From: Actinoplanes oblitus
GTDB taxonomy: Bacteria > Actinomycetota > Actinomycetes > Mycobacteriales > Micromonosporaceae
DNA length: 64,000 bases
Reading direction: 5' to 3'
Assembly: GCF_030252345.1 (NCBI RefSeq)
Contig: NZ_CP126980.1
Location: 4,975,501 to 5,039,500 of the forward strand
Shown here: in pieces, positions 55,164-62,934 of the stretch
How the letters are laid out: each line of letters starts with the position of its first letter
Numbering within the stretch: position 1 is the first letter of the stretch
Made by a program: the position numbers and the translations under genes
Notes under the pieces: generated by a model
The model's database searches: none
Seen by the model: the letters and a program-made list of their open reading frames with translations, nothing else
What the model was told of the DNA's origin: nothing

Positions 55164-56137
55164 GGGTGCGGCACGTCCGCGTCGAGCAGTCCGGCTCTGA
55201 CCAGGTCCCGCCAGAGCGCGCCGGGAATCTCCAGGGCGGCCATCGCGGCGGCGTCGGCCGCCTCGGCGGCCGACCGCATGCCGATCAGGACCGAGGCGAC
55301 AGCGGGATGCGCGAGGGGGAACTGCAGTGCGGCGGCCCGCAACGGTACGCCGTGCCGCGCGCACACCTCGGCCATCGCGCGCGCCCGGGCGAGAACCGCC
55401 GGCGGCGCGGGACGGTAGTCGAACGTCGCCCCGTCCGCGGGATCGGCGAGAACCCCCGAGTTGTAGACGCCGCCGCAGAGCACCGAGATCCCCCGCCGGT
55501 GGCACTCGGGCAGCAGATCGGCGAGCCCGGACTGGTCCAGCAGCGTGTAGCGCCCGGCGAGCAGGAAACAGTCGAAGTGGCCGGTGCGGGCGAACTCGGT
55601 GAGCATCGCGGACTGGTTCATCCCGGCCGAGACCGCGCCGATCGCGCCCGCCGCGCGCAGCTCTACGAGCGCCGGGAGAGCATCGTGCAGAGCCGGGCCG
55701 AAATGGTTGTCCGGGTCGTGCAGGTGCAGGATGTCGATCCGCTCCAGGCCGAGCCGCTCCAGGCTCTCCGCGTGCTGGCGCCGGACGCCCGCGGCGCTGA
55801 AGTCCCACACCCAGGCGGCTCCGGACCGCTCGGCCCAGATGTCGTCGCCCGGGTCGTCGCCGGTGATCAGGCGTCGGCCGACCTTGGTGGCGAGGGTGAA
55901 CACCGACCGGCTCCGGCCGTGCAGGGCCGCGCCGCCGCGCCGCTCGGACAGGCCCGCCCCGTAGAACGGTGCCGTGTCGAAGAAACGAACGCCCTGCTCC
56001 CAGGCGGTGTCGACAGCCACGCGCGCCTCGTCGTCGCCGACCGGCGTGAACAGGCCGGCGATCGGGGCCAGCCCCATGCCGAGGCGGGTCACGGTGACAC
56101 CGGTGCCGCCCAGCGACACCCTTGCGAACGGATCCAC
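55160..56137 (-). CDS. Aldo-keto reductase, probable L-fucose (D-threo-aldose) 1-dehydrogenase
   Basis: A 325-residue AKR with the family order: RLGMGLAPIAGLF, active-site Asp and Tyr in FFDTAPFYGAGLSE, Lys in LATKVGR, and HLHDPDNHF. The extended N-terminus and GERRGG-like spacing match D-threo-aldose 1-dehydrogenases that oxidise L-fucose to the lactone. First structural gene of the operon; its stop overlaps the lactonase ATG. Divergent from a GntR regulator. Confidence 0.88.
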   Translation of the reverse strand: MDPFARVSLGGTGVTVTRLGMGLAPIAGLFTPVGDDEARVAVDTAWEQGVRFFDTAPFYGAGLSERRGGAALHGRSRSVFTLATKVGRRLITGDDPGDDIWAERSGAAWVWDFSAAGVRRQHAESLERLGLERIDILHLHDPDNHFGPALHDALPALVELRAAGAIGAVSAGMNQSAMLTEFARTGHFDCFLLAGRYTLLDQSGLADLLPECHRRGISVLCGGVYNSGVLADPADGATFDYRPAPPAVLARARAMAEVCARHGVPLRAAALQFPLAHPAVASVLIGMRSAAEAADAAAMAALEIPGALWRDLVRAGLLDADVPHP

Positions 56138-56154
56138 TGCGCGGTCCTCTCGTA

Positions 56155-56168
56155 GATCCTATAGGATC
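56155..56168. promoter_or_regulatory. Palindromic operator, sugar operon
   Basis: GATCCTATAGGATC is a perfect 14-bp palindrome 18 bp upstream of the aldo-keto reductase start. A second dyad around TCTATAGA lies at 56236-56243, just before the GntR gene. They are likely half of a GntR-controlled divergent promoter. Confidence 0.6.
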
Positions 56169-56179
56169 CGCGTATCTGT

Positions 56180-56231
56180 CTAATGGGTTTCGATGGGCCA
56201 GTCAACTAATGGGTTTCGATGGGCCGGTCAA
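56180..56231. repeat. 26-bp direct repeat between operator and GntR gene
   Basis: Two consecutive copies beginning CTAATGGGTTTCGATGGGCC (56180 and 56206) differ by one base (CCAGTCAA/CCGGTCAA). They lie between the two dyads of the divergent promoter and could be regulator-binding repeats or a recent duplication. Confidence 0.75.
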
Positions 56232-56254
56232 CCTTTCTATAGAGGAAGGTGGAT

Positions 56255-56908
56255 GTGTCCGGGCCGACCCGCCGTTCGGTGCTCAGCGACAACGTGTACG
56301 AGCGGCTGAAATCGCTCATCCTGGAGCACCGGCTGGCCCCGGAGGACCGCGTCAACATCGACGGCCTGGCCCGTGAGCTGGAAGTTTCCCCGACGCCGGT
56401 GCGCGAGGCGCTGGTCCGCCTGGAATCCGAGGGACTCCTGCGGAAAAGGCCGCTCGCCGGTTACACGGTCAGTCCGCTGCTGACCCGCGAGCAGTTCGAC
56501 GACATGTTCGACATGCGGCTGGTTCTGGAGACCGCCGCCGCCCGGTGGGCGGCCACCAGGGCCGATGAGGCGGCGCGGGAGGCGCTGCGGGCCGAGGCTT
56601 CGCTTTTTTCGTACGCGGTGAGCGCGCCCCGTGCGCACGCCGCGTTCACCGCGGCCGACGCCCGGTTCCACGACCTGGTCGCGACGGCGGCGGTCAACCC
56701 CCTGCTCCGCGAGGCGATCGGCCGGCTGCACGCGCACCTCCACCTGCACCGGCTCTATTTCCCCTATGCCGAGACCGGCTCCACCCGGGACGAGCACGGG
56801 GTGATCGCCGCCGCCATCGGGGTGGGCGACCCGGACGCCGCGGAGGCGGCGATGCGAGCGCACCTGACCGCTGCCCGTGCCCGGCATCTGTCCGCCTTCG
56901 ACGGCTGA
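56255..56908 (+). CDS. GntR/FCD-family transcriptional regulator
   Basis: A 217-residue GntR protein: N-terminal winged helix (VYERLKSLILEHRLAPEDRV, LARELEVSPTPVREAL) and a C-terminal FCD ligand domain with metal-binding His and Asp positions (DARFHDLVATAAVN, EHGVIAAAI). It is divergent from the sugar operon and probably its regulator, with a pathway intermediate as ligand. GTG 56255 is at ideal distance from AGAGGAAGG; GTG 56249 is too close. Confidence 0.87.
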   Translation: MSGPTRRSVLSDNVYERLKSLILEHRLAPEDRVNIDGLARELEVSPTPVREALVRLESEGLLRKRPLAGYTVSPLLTREQFDDMFDMRLVLETAAARWAATRADEAAREALRAEASLFSYAVSAPRAHAAFTAADARFHDLVATAAVNPLLREAIGRLHAHLHLHRLYFPYAETGSTRDEHGVIAAAIGVGDPDAAEAAMRAHLTAARARHLSAFDG

Positions 56909-57232
56909 CCCGGGCCCGGCGCGGAGCGCGCCGGGCGATGAGCCTGGTCGTCGTTGTCGGATCGGACGCGGGGTGCCCGGGCCCGGCCGGGCGGTGGTCG
57001 GTGTGTCGGGATCTGGTGTGGGGTCGCGACCGGAAGTGGTCAGCCGCCTCCAGGATGCGCGCCTCCTGGGGCGGACGCCGGTCGGGCGCGGGGTCGTGCG
57101 GTCGGCCTGGTCCGATTCGGGGTCGTCCAGGGGTCGTGCGGTTGGCCTGGTCCGATTCGGGGTCGTCCAGGGCGGTGGTGCGGGTGAGTTCACGGTCGGC
57201 TCGTCGGAGCCGGCGTGCGCATTCCGGCGGGG
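56909..57232. repeat. Spacer with a 40-bp tandem duplication
   Basis: The 324-bp spacer contains a 40-bp unit starting GGGTCGTGCGGT at 57091 and repeated at 57131 with one difference; a third partial start follows. No gene could be supported. Confidence 0.6.
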
Positions 57233-57439
57233 TCAGGCTCGGGCGGGCTGGCTGCGGTGCAGGCGGATCCAGTCCTCGATGTCCTCGGCGAGCCAGACGC
57301 GGCCCTGCTTGAGCTCGGCGATCGGCTTGGGAAAGTGCGTCTTGGCGGTCAGCTGGTTGATCCGCTGCCGGCTCAGCTCGCCGCCGAGCCGGATCTGGAT
57401 CTCATGGGTGCCCATCAATCGGTGCTTGGTTCGCTTCAT
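57233..57439 (-). CDS. Small MerR/AlpA-like helix-turn-helix protein
   Basis: A 68-residue DNA-binding protein with a helix-turn-helix core (THEIQIRLGGELSRQRINQL, then FPKPIAELKQGRVWL and EDIEDWI), typical of small AlpA/excisionase-like actinobacterial proteins. ATG 57439 was used; ATG at MGTHE would give a shorter form. No integrase is adjacent, so it is an orphan regulator. Confidence 0.72.
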   Translation of the reverse strand: MKRTKHRLMGTHEIQIRLGGELSRQRINQLTAKTHFPKPIAELKQGRVWLAEDIEDWIRLHRSQPARA

Positions 57440-57704
57440 ACAAGCGACTATAGGCACTGAGCAACTGTCTGATAACCCCAGTGGGCCGGGCAGTCGCGGA
57501 AATTCACCGGATAGCTCGCCTCCGGAGCGCCTTGTCGCGCGGCCAGATGCCCAATGACCAGCGAAAGTCCGGCCTTGAGTCGACATGCATCGACAGTCAC
57601 CGTTTCGAGTGACGCCGGTCGGGCTCGCCGGGGCGGTTCCGAGCGGCGGGGGACCACGTCCGGGTGTCGCGCGGGGTGCGGGTGGCGTTCGGGGGAGGGG
57701 GAAT

Positions 57705-57736
57705 GCCGATGGCCGCGCCCGGGCGCGGCCATCGGC
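57705..57736. terminator. 32-bp perfect inverted repeat
   Basis: GCCGATGGCCGCGCCC and its exact complement abut with no loop. It lies 22 bp past the stop of the minus-strand copper-monooxygenase-like gene and is a very strong terminator. Its right side continues CGGCGTACCGGAAA, as in the 8.7-kb repeat. Confidence 0.75.
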
Positions 57737-57757
57737 GTACCGGAAATTGGTTGTGAT

Positions 57758-58906
57758 CTAGGTGGTGGGGGCGGTGACGAGGATGCCCAGGCACATCTCG
57801 TCGCTGGTGCCCTCACCCCAGACGACGTAGCGCGGGGGCAGTTGCCGCAGCTGGGGCAGCATCTTGCGGAGTTTGGCGTCGTGGGTGCAGGTGACCCGGA
57901 CGGTGTCGCCCGGTTTGACGGCGATCGGCTTGGCCAGCGGGACCAGGGCCTGGTTGTCGAAGTTGTACTGCGGGACGTCCAGGATGGTCTGGGTGCCGGG
58001 CTTGCCCGGGTTCAGCTCGATCTTGATGGAGCGGCCCAGCAGGTGCATGTGGCCGGCCGCCATGTAGATCGTCCCGGCCTCCTCGACCGGCTGGTCGCAA
58101 TGCTGGGTGTCGCCGGCCGTCACCTTGCCCTTGCTGCACCCCTGGACAAGGTATTTCTCCTGCTCGCCGGCCTCCTTGCCGAAGCGGCTGCCGACATCGG
58201 CGATGGCGGCGTCGCGGTCGCAGAGCGGGCCGGACTCGCCGGCCGCGCAGGGCAGCTCGATCGGTGCCGGGAACAGCTCGGTGGAGAGCGACTTGAGCGG
58301 GGTGGTCGCGGCGGCCACCCGCAGTTTGATGCCGGACTGGTCGGTCTGCCCGGCGGCGCCCGGCTCGAGCAGGTTGTAGTGCACCTGCATGACCAGCTTG
58401 CTGCCGGGTGGCATGGCGAAGCCGGAACCGGCCGGCATCAGGGTCTCGCCGGCGCCCGGCGCCCAGTGCGCGACCCAGGCGGTCTGCCCCTGCACGCCGG
58501 AGTCGCCGAAGCAGGTCCAGCCCTCACCGGGGGTCTGCTCGTCGACCTTGGCGGCCTCGGTGGCCTGCGTCGGGTCGAGCCGGTAGAAGATCGCGTGGTG
58601 CACGATGGCGGCGTTCTGCGGCTGGAACTGGCTGCCGGTGAGATAGGCGTTCTCGGTGAGACCCGGGTCGACCAGGAAGCAGCGGTAGTCGTCGGTGCCG
58701 CCGCTCGGGGCCTTCGGGGTGTAGGGCTGCGGGAGCGCCAGGTCGACGAAGCGCTCACCGCCACGGAGTGGTTTGGCCGGTGGTGCGGAGCCGGCGGTGT
58801 GCCCGGAGTGCGGGTTCGAGGCGGCCGGCGCGGCGGCCGGGGTGTCGTTGGTGCCACAGGCCGCGACGAGCAGCAGCGCGGCTGCCGGTAGCAGGACTCG
58901 CTTCAC
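57758..58906 (-). CDS. Copper type II monooxygenase-like lipoprotein
   Basis: About 382 residues from GTG 58906 (GGGAGGG upstream). The signal peptide ends in a lipobox VAACG, so the protein is membrane-tethered outside. The body matches the copper type II ascorbate-dependent monooxygenase fold (peptidylglycine hydroxylase relatives): His in VHHAIFY, MQVHYNL and GHMHLLG, and Met in TSDEMCLG, which correspond to copper ligands. Substrate unknown. Confidence 0.8.
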   Translation of the reverse strand: MKRVLLPAAALLLVAACGTNDTPAAAPAASNPHSGHTAGSAPPAKPLRGGERFVDLALPQPYTPKAPSGGTDDYRCFLVDPGLTENAYLTGSQFQPQNAAIVHHAIFYRLDPTQATEAAKVDEQTPGEGWTCFGDSGVQGQTAWVAHWAPGAGETLMPAGSGFAMPPGSKLVMQVHYNLLEPGAAGQTDQSGIKLRVAAATTPLKSLSTELFPAPIELPCAAGESGPLCDRDAAIADVGSRFGKEAGEQEKYLVQGCSKGKVTAGDTQHCDQPVEEAGTIYMAAGHMHLLGRSIKIELNPGKPGTQTILDVPQYNFDNQALVPLAKPIAVKPGDTVRVTCTHDAKLRKMLPQLRQLPPRYVVWGEGTSDEMCLGILVTAPTT

Positions 58907-59008
58907 AGCGCCCTCCCTGAGCGAACTTCGAGACATCCGGAATCGTCCCGATTCACCTTTCGTGATCACATCGGGGATGACCCGGAGATGGTCCCGCAGG
59001 GGACGATA

Positions 59009-59217
59009 GTGACATCGGTCAAATCGCTGAGTGGCAATCTGGCGATCGGCGTCGCGGCCATCACCGGATCCGCCTCCATGCTCGCCGAGCGCGTGCACTC
59101 GGTGGCGGACTCGACGAACCAGGTGCTCCTGCCGGTCGGCGGCCGCCGCGCCAAACTTCCCGCCTCGGCCCCGCACCCGTTCGGATACGCCCGGGAACGC
59201 TACGTCTACGCGTTCAG
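59009..59217 (+). pseudogene. Truncated CDF cation transporter (5' part only)
   Basis: From GTG 59009 the frame reads SLSGNLAIGVAAITGS, MLAERVHSVADSTNQVLLPV and HPFGYARERYVYAF, matching the start of CDF metal-proton antiporters with a small internal deletion. Homology stops at about 59217, exactly where a tandem repeat begins; the remaining helices and the cytoplasmic domain are absent. Confidence 0.65.
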
Positions 59218-59220
59218 CCC

Positions 59221-59350
59221 GGGCCTTTCAGCGGTTCGTTTCATCGGTCCGGGCCTTTGTCGGTCCGGCTTCATCGGTCCGGGCCTTTGTCGGTCCGGCT
59301 TCATCGGTCCCGGGCCTTTGTCGGTCCCGGGCTTCTTCGCCGGTCCCGGG
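59221..59350. repeat. 30-bp tandem repeat replacing the end of the CDF pseudogene
   Basis: Four copies of a 30-bp unit (core GGGCCTTTGTCGGTCCGGCT) start at 59221, 59251, 59281 and 59311; the first and last are diverged. They fill the space between the truncation point and the stop of the convergent GNAT gene. Confidence 0.85.
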
Positions 59351-59356
59351 CCTTTC

Positions 59357-59923
59357 TCACCGGCCCTGGGACAGCACCCAGATCGGGATCGGGGCGGTCG
59401 CCGAGGCGATGACCTGCCAGCCGGCCCGCTCGTACATCCGGACGTTCCCCTCGGTGCCGGTCTCCAGGATCGCCGGGAGGCCGGCGTCGGCGGCCCGCTT
59501 GAGCCCCTCGGCCATCACGGCGTGCCCGAGGCGGCGTCCATGGTGGTCCGGGTGGGTGCCGAGGACGCCGAGATACCAGTACGGCTGCTCCGGCAGCAGC
59601 GTGTGCATCATCCGGTCGTAGGCGTCGAGCCGCTCCTGCACGTCGGCGGGCATGCTCGGCGCGGGTAGCGGGGTGAGCGGGCCGCCGTCAGCGGGCGGTT
59701 CCCAGATGGCGACCGCGTTGCCGCCCTCCGCGACGAACACGGCACCCCGCTCGACCCGCTTGTCGAACAGGTGACCGAAGAAGGCGGCCGCGTGCTCGGG
59801 GTAGGTGTCGTCGCTGGGGAACAACCATCGGATCACCGGATCCCTGGCGAAGGTGGCGACCAGCGAGGCGACGATTCTGGAGCGATCGGCCGGCGTGGCC
59901 ACCACGATCTCGGGAGCAATCAC
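59357..59923 (-). CDS. GNAT-family N-acetyltransferase
   Basis: A 188-residue acetyltransferase with the GNAT core: strand 4 YWYLGVLGTHPDHHGRRLG with the acetyl-CoA pyrophosphate-binding loop, then ILETGTEGNVRMYERAGW. The acceptor is unknown. GTG 59923 follows GGGGAGC. Confidence 0.87.
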   Translation of the reverse strand: MIAPEIVVATPADRSRIVASLVATFARDPVIRWLFPSDDTYPEHAAAFFGHLFDKRVERGAVFVAEGGNAVAIWEPPADGGPLTPLPAPSMPADVQERLDAYDRMMHTLLPEQPYWYLGVLGTHPDHHGRRLGHAVMAEGLKRAADAGLPAILETGTEGNVRMYERAGWQVIASATAPIPIWVLSQGR

Positions 59924-60040
59924 AGCTCCCCAGCCTATCGGCGATCGCCGCACCCGATCCTGCCCACCCAACCACCGCAGCCGCCCACGCCCCGGCCTGA
60001 GGTCGCCGAGCGGGCCCGCCAGCCGCATCCGACAGTCCCG

Positions 60041-60290
60041 GCTGGCCCTCACGGTGGTCTCAGCACCCCGGATACCACTGTCAGGCCCAGCCGGTGGTTG
60101 TGGCTGGTTTTCACGGTGGTGTCAGCACCCCGGATACCACTGTCAGGCCCAGCCGGTGGTTGTGGCTGGTTCTCACGGTGGTGTCAGCACCCCGGATACC
60201 ACTGTCAGGCCCAGCCGGTGGTTGTGGCTGGTTTTCACGGTGGTGTCAGCACCCCGGATACCACCGTGAGGACCAGCCGGGACTCAGGGG
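60041..60290. repeat. 62-bp minisatellite, four copies
   Basis: CAGCACCCCGGATACCACTG begins at 60061, 60123, 60185 and 60247, giving an exact 62-bp period with an incomplete first copy from 60041. The complement resembles the 63-bp array at 16.7 kb. The rest of the spacer to 60640 holds no gene. Confidence 0.87.
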
Positions 60291-60639
60291 CGCTCGGGCT
60301 TTGGGTGCTGTGGGGGCTATTGGGAGGCCATGACCTGTGGGAACCCGGGCTGGGAGGTGACGCCGGCCAGGGCGCGTGGTTGCTGGCGACTGGCGGGAGT
60401 CTGCTGGTGGCGACGCGGGGCTTGACGATCTTGCTCGGGGACGCGCCTACGGCTTCGGCGGTGACGGGACGGCGGGGTTTCGGTGACCAGCGGCGGACCT
60501 TGAAGGGTGCGGCGATTGTTTTGGACGCGCAGCGGCCAGATCGCCGTGCCCGGCCCGCGCGGGAGCATGCGGTCCGCACCACAGCGGACGTGCGCATATG
60601 AAGGTCTTGATCTTGAAGGCTCCTCAGGATAGGCCGATC

Positions 60640-60777
60640 CGGATGGCTGTTCGGGAGGTGCTGGTCCGGAGGGCTGTTCGGGAGGCGCTGGTCCGGAGAG
60701 CTGTTGAGGAGGCGTCGCTTCGGAGGGCTGCTCGGGAGGCGCCGACTTGGAAGGCTGTCAGGAGGCGCCGATTCGGT
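60640..60777. repeat. 27-bp tandem repeat overlapping the end of the CDF gene
   Basis: Five copies of a 27-bp unit (GGCTGTTCGGGAGGCGCTGG core) start at 60645, 60672, 60699, 60726 and 60753. The last copy contains the final codons and stop of the CDF gene (60758-60760 on the minus strand), so the gene end is being shaped by repeat growth. Confidence 0.8.
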
Positions 60778-61798
60778 GTGAGATGCGCAGGTGGTGCTCG
60801 GCGCCCGGATAGGTGGCCGGGTCGACGTGGACGGTCGCCTCGGTGAGCCTGGGCACCGCGTGGGTGAGCTGGTGTTCGGCGTCGGCGGCGATCTCGTGGG
60901 CGGCGATCAGGCTGAGGTGCGCGTCGACCACCACGGCGGCCTCGGCGTGCAGGTGGTGACCGATCCAGCGCATGCGCAGGCCGGAGATGTCGCGCACGCC
61001 GGGGATCAGCCGCAACGCGCGTTCGGCGCGGTCGACCAGGTCCGGGTCGACCCGGTCCATCAGGCGTCGGTAGACCTCGCGGGCGGCGTCCTTGAGAACG
61101 AACAGGATCGCCGCGGTGATCAGCAGGCCGACGACCGGGTCGGCCCAGCGCCAGCCCAGCGCGGCGCCGGCCGCGGCGAGGACCACGGCCAGGGAGGCGA
61201 AGCCGTCGGTGCGGGCGTGCAGGCCGTCGGCGACCAGGGCGGCCGAGCCGATCCGCCGGCCGACAGCGATCCGGTAGCGCGCCACCAGCTCGTTGCCGGC
61301 GAACCCGGCCACGCCGGCCGCGAACACCCAGGGCAGATGGGTCATCGCCTGCGGCTCGACCAGGCGGCGCACGGCGACGAGCGCCGAGGCCGCCGCGGAG
61401 GCGGCGATCACCAGGACGATGACGACGCCGGCCAGATCTTCGGCACGACCGAAACCATAGGTGTACGCCCTGGTCGCGGCCCGGCGGCCGAGCAGGAAGG
61501 CGATGCCCAGCGGTACGGCGGTGAGCGCGTCGGCGAGGTTGTGCAAGGTGTCGCCGAGCAGCGCCACCGAGCCGGAGACCGCGACAATGGCGGCCTGGAC
61601 GCAAGCGGTCAGGGTCAGGACGGCCAGGGAGATCCACAGTGCCCGCATGCCGGCCCGGGAGGACTCCAGCGCCGGGTCGACCTTGTCGGCGGTGTCGTGC
61701 GAGTGCGGCGTCAGCCGGTGCCGGAGCCGGTGCCACCACTCCCGCATGGCGGTGCCGCCGTCGTGCCCGTGCCCGTGCTCGTGGTGATGCGTGGCCAT
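60758..61798 (-). CDS. Cation diffusion facilitator (CDF) family metal transporter
   Basis: A 346-residue CDF protein: His-rich N-terminus (THHHEHGHGHDGG), six membrane helices with the metal site residues in LLGDTLHNLADAL and VADGLHARTDGFASL (HxxxD pairs in helices II and V), and a C-terminal cytoplasmic domain with HHLHAEAAVVVD. It exports zinc or another divalent cation. Divergent from an ArsR regulator 41 bp away, the usual metal-responsive layout. ATG 61798 is preceded by GGGGAAG. Confidence 0.9.
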   Translation of the reverse strand: MATHHHEHGHGHDGGTAMREWWHRLRHRLTPHSHDTADKVDPALESSRAGMRALWISLAVLTLTACVQAAIVAVSGSVALLGDTLHNLADALTAVPLGIAFLLGRRAATRAYTYGFGRAEDLAGVVIVLVIAASAAASALVAVRRLVEPQAMTHLPWVFAAGVAGFAGNELVARYRIAVGRRIGSAALVADGLHARTDGFASLAVVLAAAGAALGWRWADPVVGLLITAAILFVLKDAAREVYRRLMDRVDPDLVDRAERALRLIPGVRDISGLRMRWIGHHLHAEAAVVVDAHLSLIAAHEIAADAEHQLTHAVPRLTEATVHVDPATYPGAEHHLRISHRIGAS

Positions 61799-61839
61799 CG
61801 ATGCTTCCCCGCTTCTGTCGCTCGCCCCGACCATAATAT

Positions 61840-61851
61840 GTGCTCATGCAC
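61840..61851. promoter_or_regulatory. Tentative ArsR operator
   Basis: The dyad GTGC-TCAT-GCAC lies at the start of the ArsR gene and next to the divergent CDF promoter (AT-rich CATAATATG just upstream). It is short for a classical 12-2-12 site, so confidence is low. Confidence 0.4.
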
Positions 61852-62178
61852 GCACGCGACAACGTTGCAGAAGCCAATGACCTGCAGGAACCTCCTTCGG
61901 GCGACACCATCGCCGTGGCAACGACAATGCTTTCGATGCTGGCCGACCCGACCCGCCTGCGGCTGCTGGCCGCCCTGCTCCCGGGCGAGCGGGACGTGTC
62001 GGCGCTGACCGCCGCGACCGGCTCGGCCCGCCCGGCGGTCTCTCAGCACCTCGGCAAGCTGCGGCTGGCCGGCCTGGTCCGGGTCCGCCGGGAGGGGCGC
62101 CGCCAGGTGTACGCGGTGTCCGGCCCGCACGTCGCCCGCCTGGTCGCCGAGGTCCTGCGCGCGGCGGCGCGGCACTGA
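61846..62178 (+). CDS. ArsR/SmtB-family metalloregulator
   Basis: A 110-residue winged-helix repressor: LADPTRLRLLAALLPGERDV, the recognition helix in SARPAVSQHLGKLRLAGLVRV and a beta-hairpin wing (RREGRRQVYAVSG). His/Asp residues near both ends (MHARD, HVARLVAEVLRAAARH) could bind metal. It probably represses the divergent CDF exporter until metal is bound. ATG 61846 or GTG 61840. Confidence 0.88.
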   Translation: MHARDNVAEANDLQEPPSGDTIAVATTMLSMLADPTRLRLLAALLPGERDVSALTAATGSARPAVSQHLGKLRLAGLVRVRREGRRQVYAVSGPHVARLVAEVLRAAARH

Positions 62179-62179
62179 G

Positions 62180-62902
62180 ATGACAATCGCCGCCATGCTC
62201 GCCGTGGCCCTGATCCTCGGCGTCGCCGCGTGCGCGCAGGTGGTCACCGGATTCGGGTACTCGCTGCTCTCCGTGCCGCTGCTCGGCCTGGTCGTCGGGC
62301 CGGTGGACGCCGTGGTCGGCTCCACGATCCTGGTGCTCTTCGTCAACCTGGTGATGGCGGTCCGGGATCGATCGCACGTCAGGTGGGCCGTCGCGCGGAC
62401 CGTGCTCGTCGCCGGCCTGCCCGGCCTGCCGATCGGCCTCTGGCTGCTGCACGTGCTCACGGCCCGGACTCTCAGCGTCCTGATCGCCGTGGTGGTGCTG
62501 GCCGGCACCGTCGCGATCGGGGCCGGGCTGCGGATCCGACCGCGATCCCTGACGCTCGCCGCGGCCGGCCTGCTCTCCGGCGTGCTGACCACCTCGGCCG
62601 GGGTGAACGGCCCGCCGATGGCGGCGGTCTTCTCCGCGATGGGCCTGCCGCCGCGCCCGTTCCGCGCGACGCTCGCCGCGGTCTTCGCGGTGGCCGGGCT
62701 CGGCGCGGTGGCCGGGTTCGCGGTGACCGGGCAGATCACGTCCACCGCCTGGCTGGTCACCATGGTCGGCGGTCCGGCTGTCGTGGCCGGCTGGCTGGCC
62801 GGCGACCGGATCTTCACCAGGCTGACCAACTTCCGCACGGTGGTGCTGTGTGCGCTGGTGCTGGCCTCGCTGACCACGCTGGGCCGGGCCGTCGCGGGTT
62901 GA
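62180..62902 (+). CDS. TauE/SafE-family permease
   Basis: A 240-residue, eight-helix membrane protein with the family's twin repeat: VVTGFGYSLLSVPLLGLV in the first half and LTTSAGVNGPPMAAVF in the second. Members carry sulfite, sulfonates or other anions. It begins 2 bp after the ArsR stop and is probably in the same transcript. Confidence 0.85.
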   Translation: MTIAAMLAVALILGVAACAQVVTGFGYSLLSVPLLGLVVGPVDAVVGSTILVLFVNLVMAVRDRSHVRWAVARTVLVAGLPGLPIGLWLLHVLTARTLSVLIAVVVLAGTVAIGAGLRIRPRSLTLAAAGLLSGVLTTSAGVNGPPMAAVFSAMGLPPRPFRATLAAVFAVAGLGAVAGFAVTGQITSTAWLVTMVGGPAVVAGWLAGDRIFTRLTNFRTVVLCALVLASLTTLGRAVAG

Positions 62903-62934
62903 CAGGATTCGATTGCTTATCGATTATCGATAAG
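62899..62934 (+). promoter_or_regulatory. Leaderless promoter with 19-bp operator palindrome
   Basis: A perfect -35 TTGACA (62899-62904), 17-bp spacer and -10 GATTAT (62922-62927) place the start of transcription at or next to the ATG at 62935. The palindrome CTTATCGAT-T-ATCGATAAG (62916-62934) overlaps the -10 and ends at the start codon; it is probably bound by the XRE protein encoded downstream. Confidence 0.75.

Noticed and set aside
60041..60290. CRISPR array
   Set aside because: The units repeat as a whole with no unique spacers, and no cas genes are nearby.
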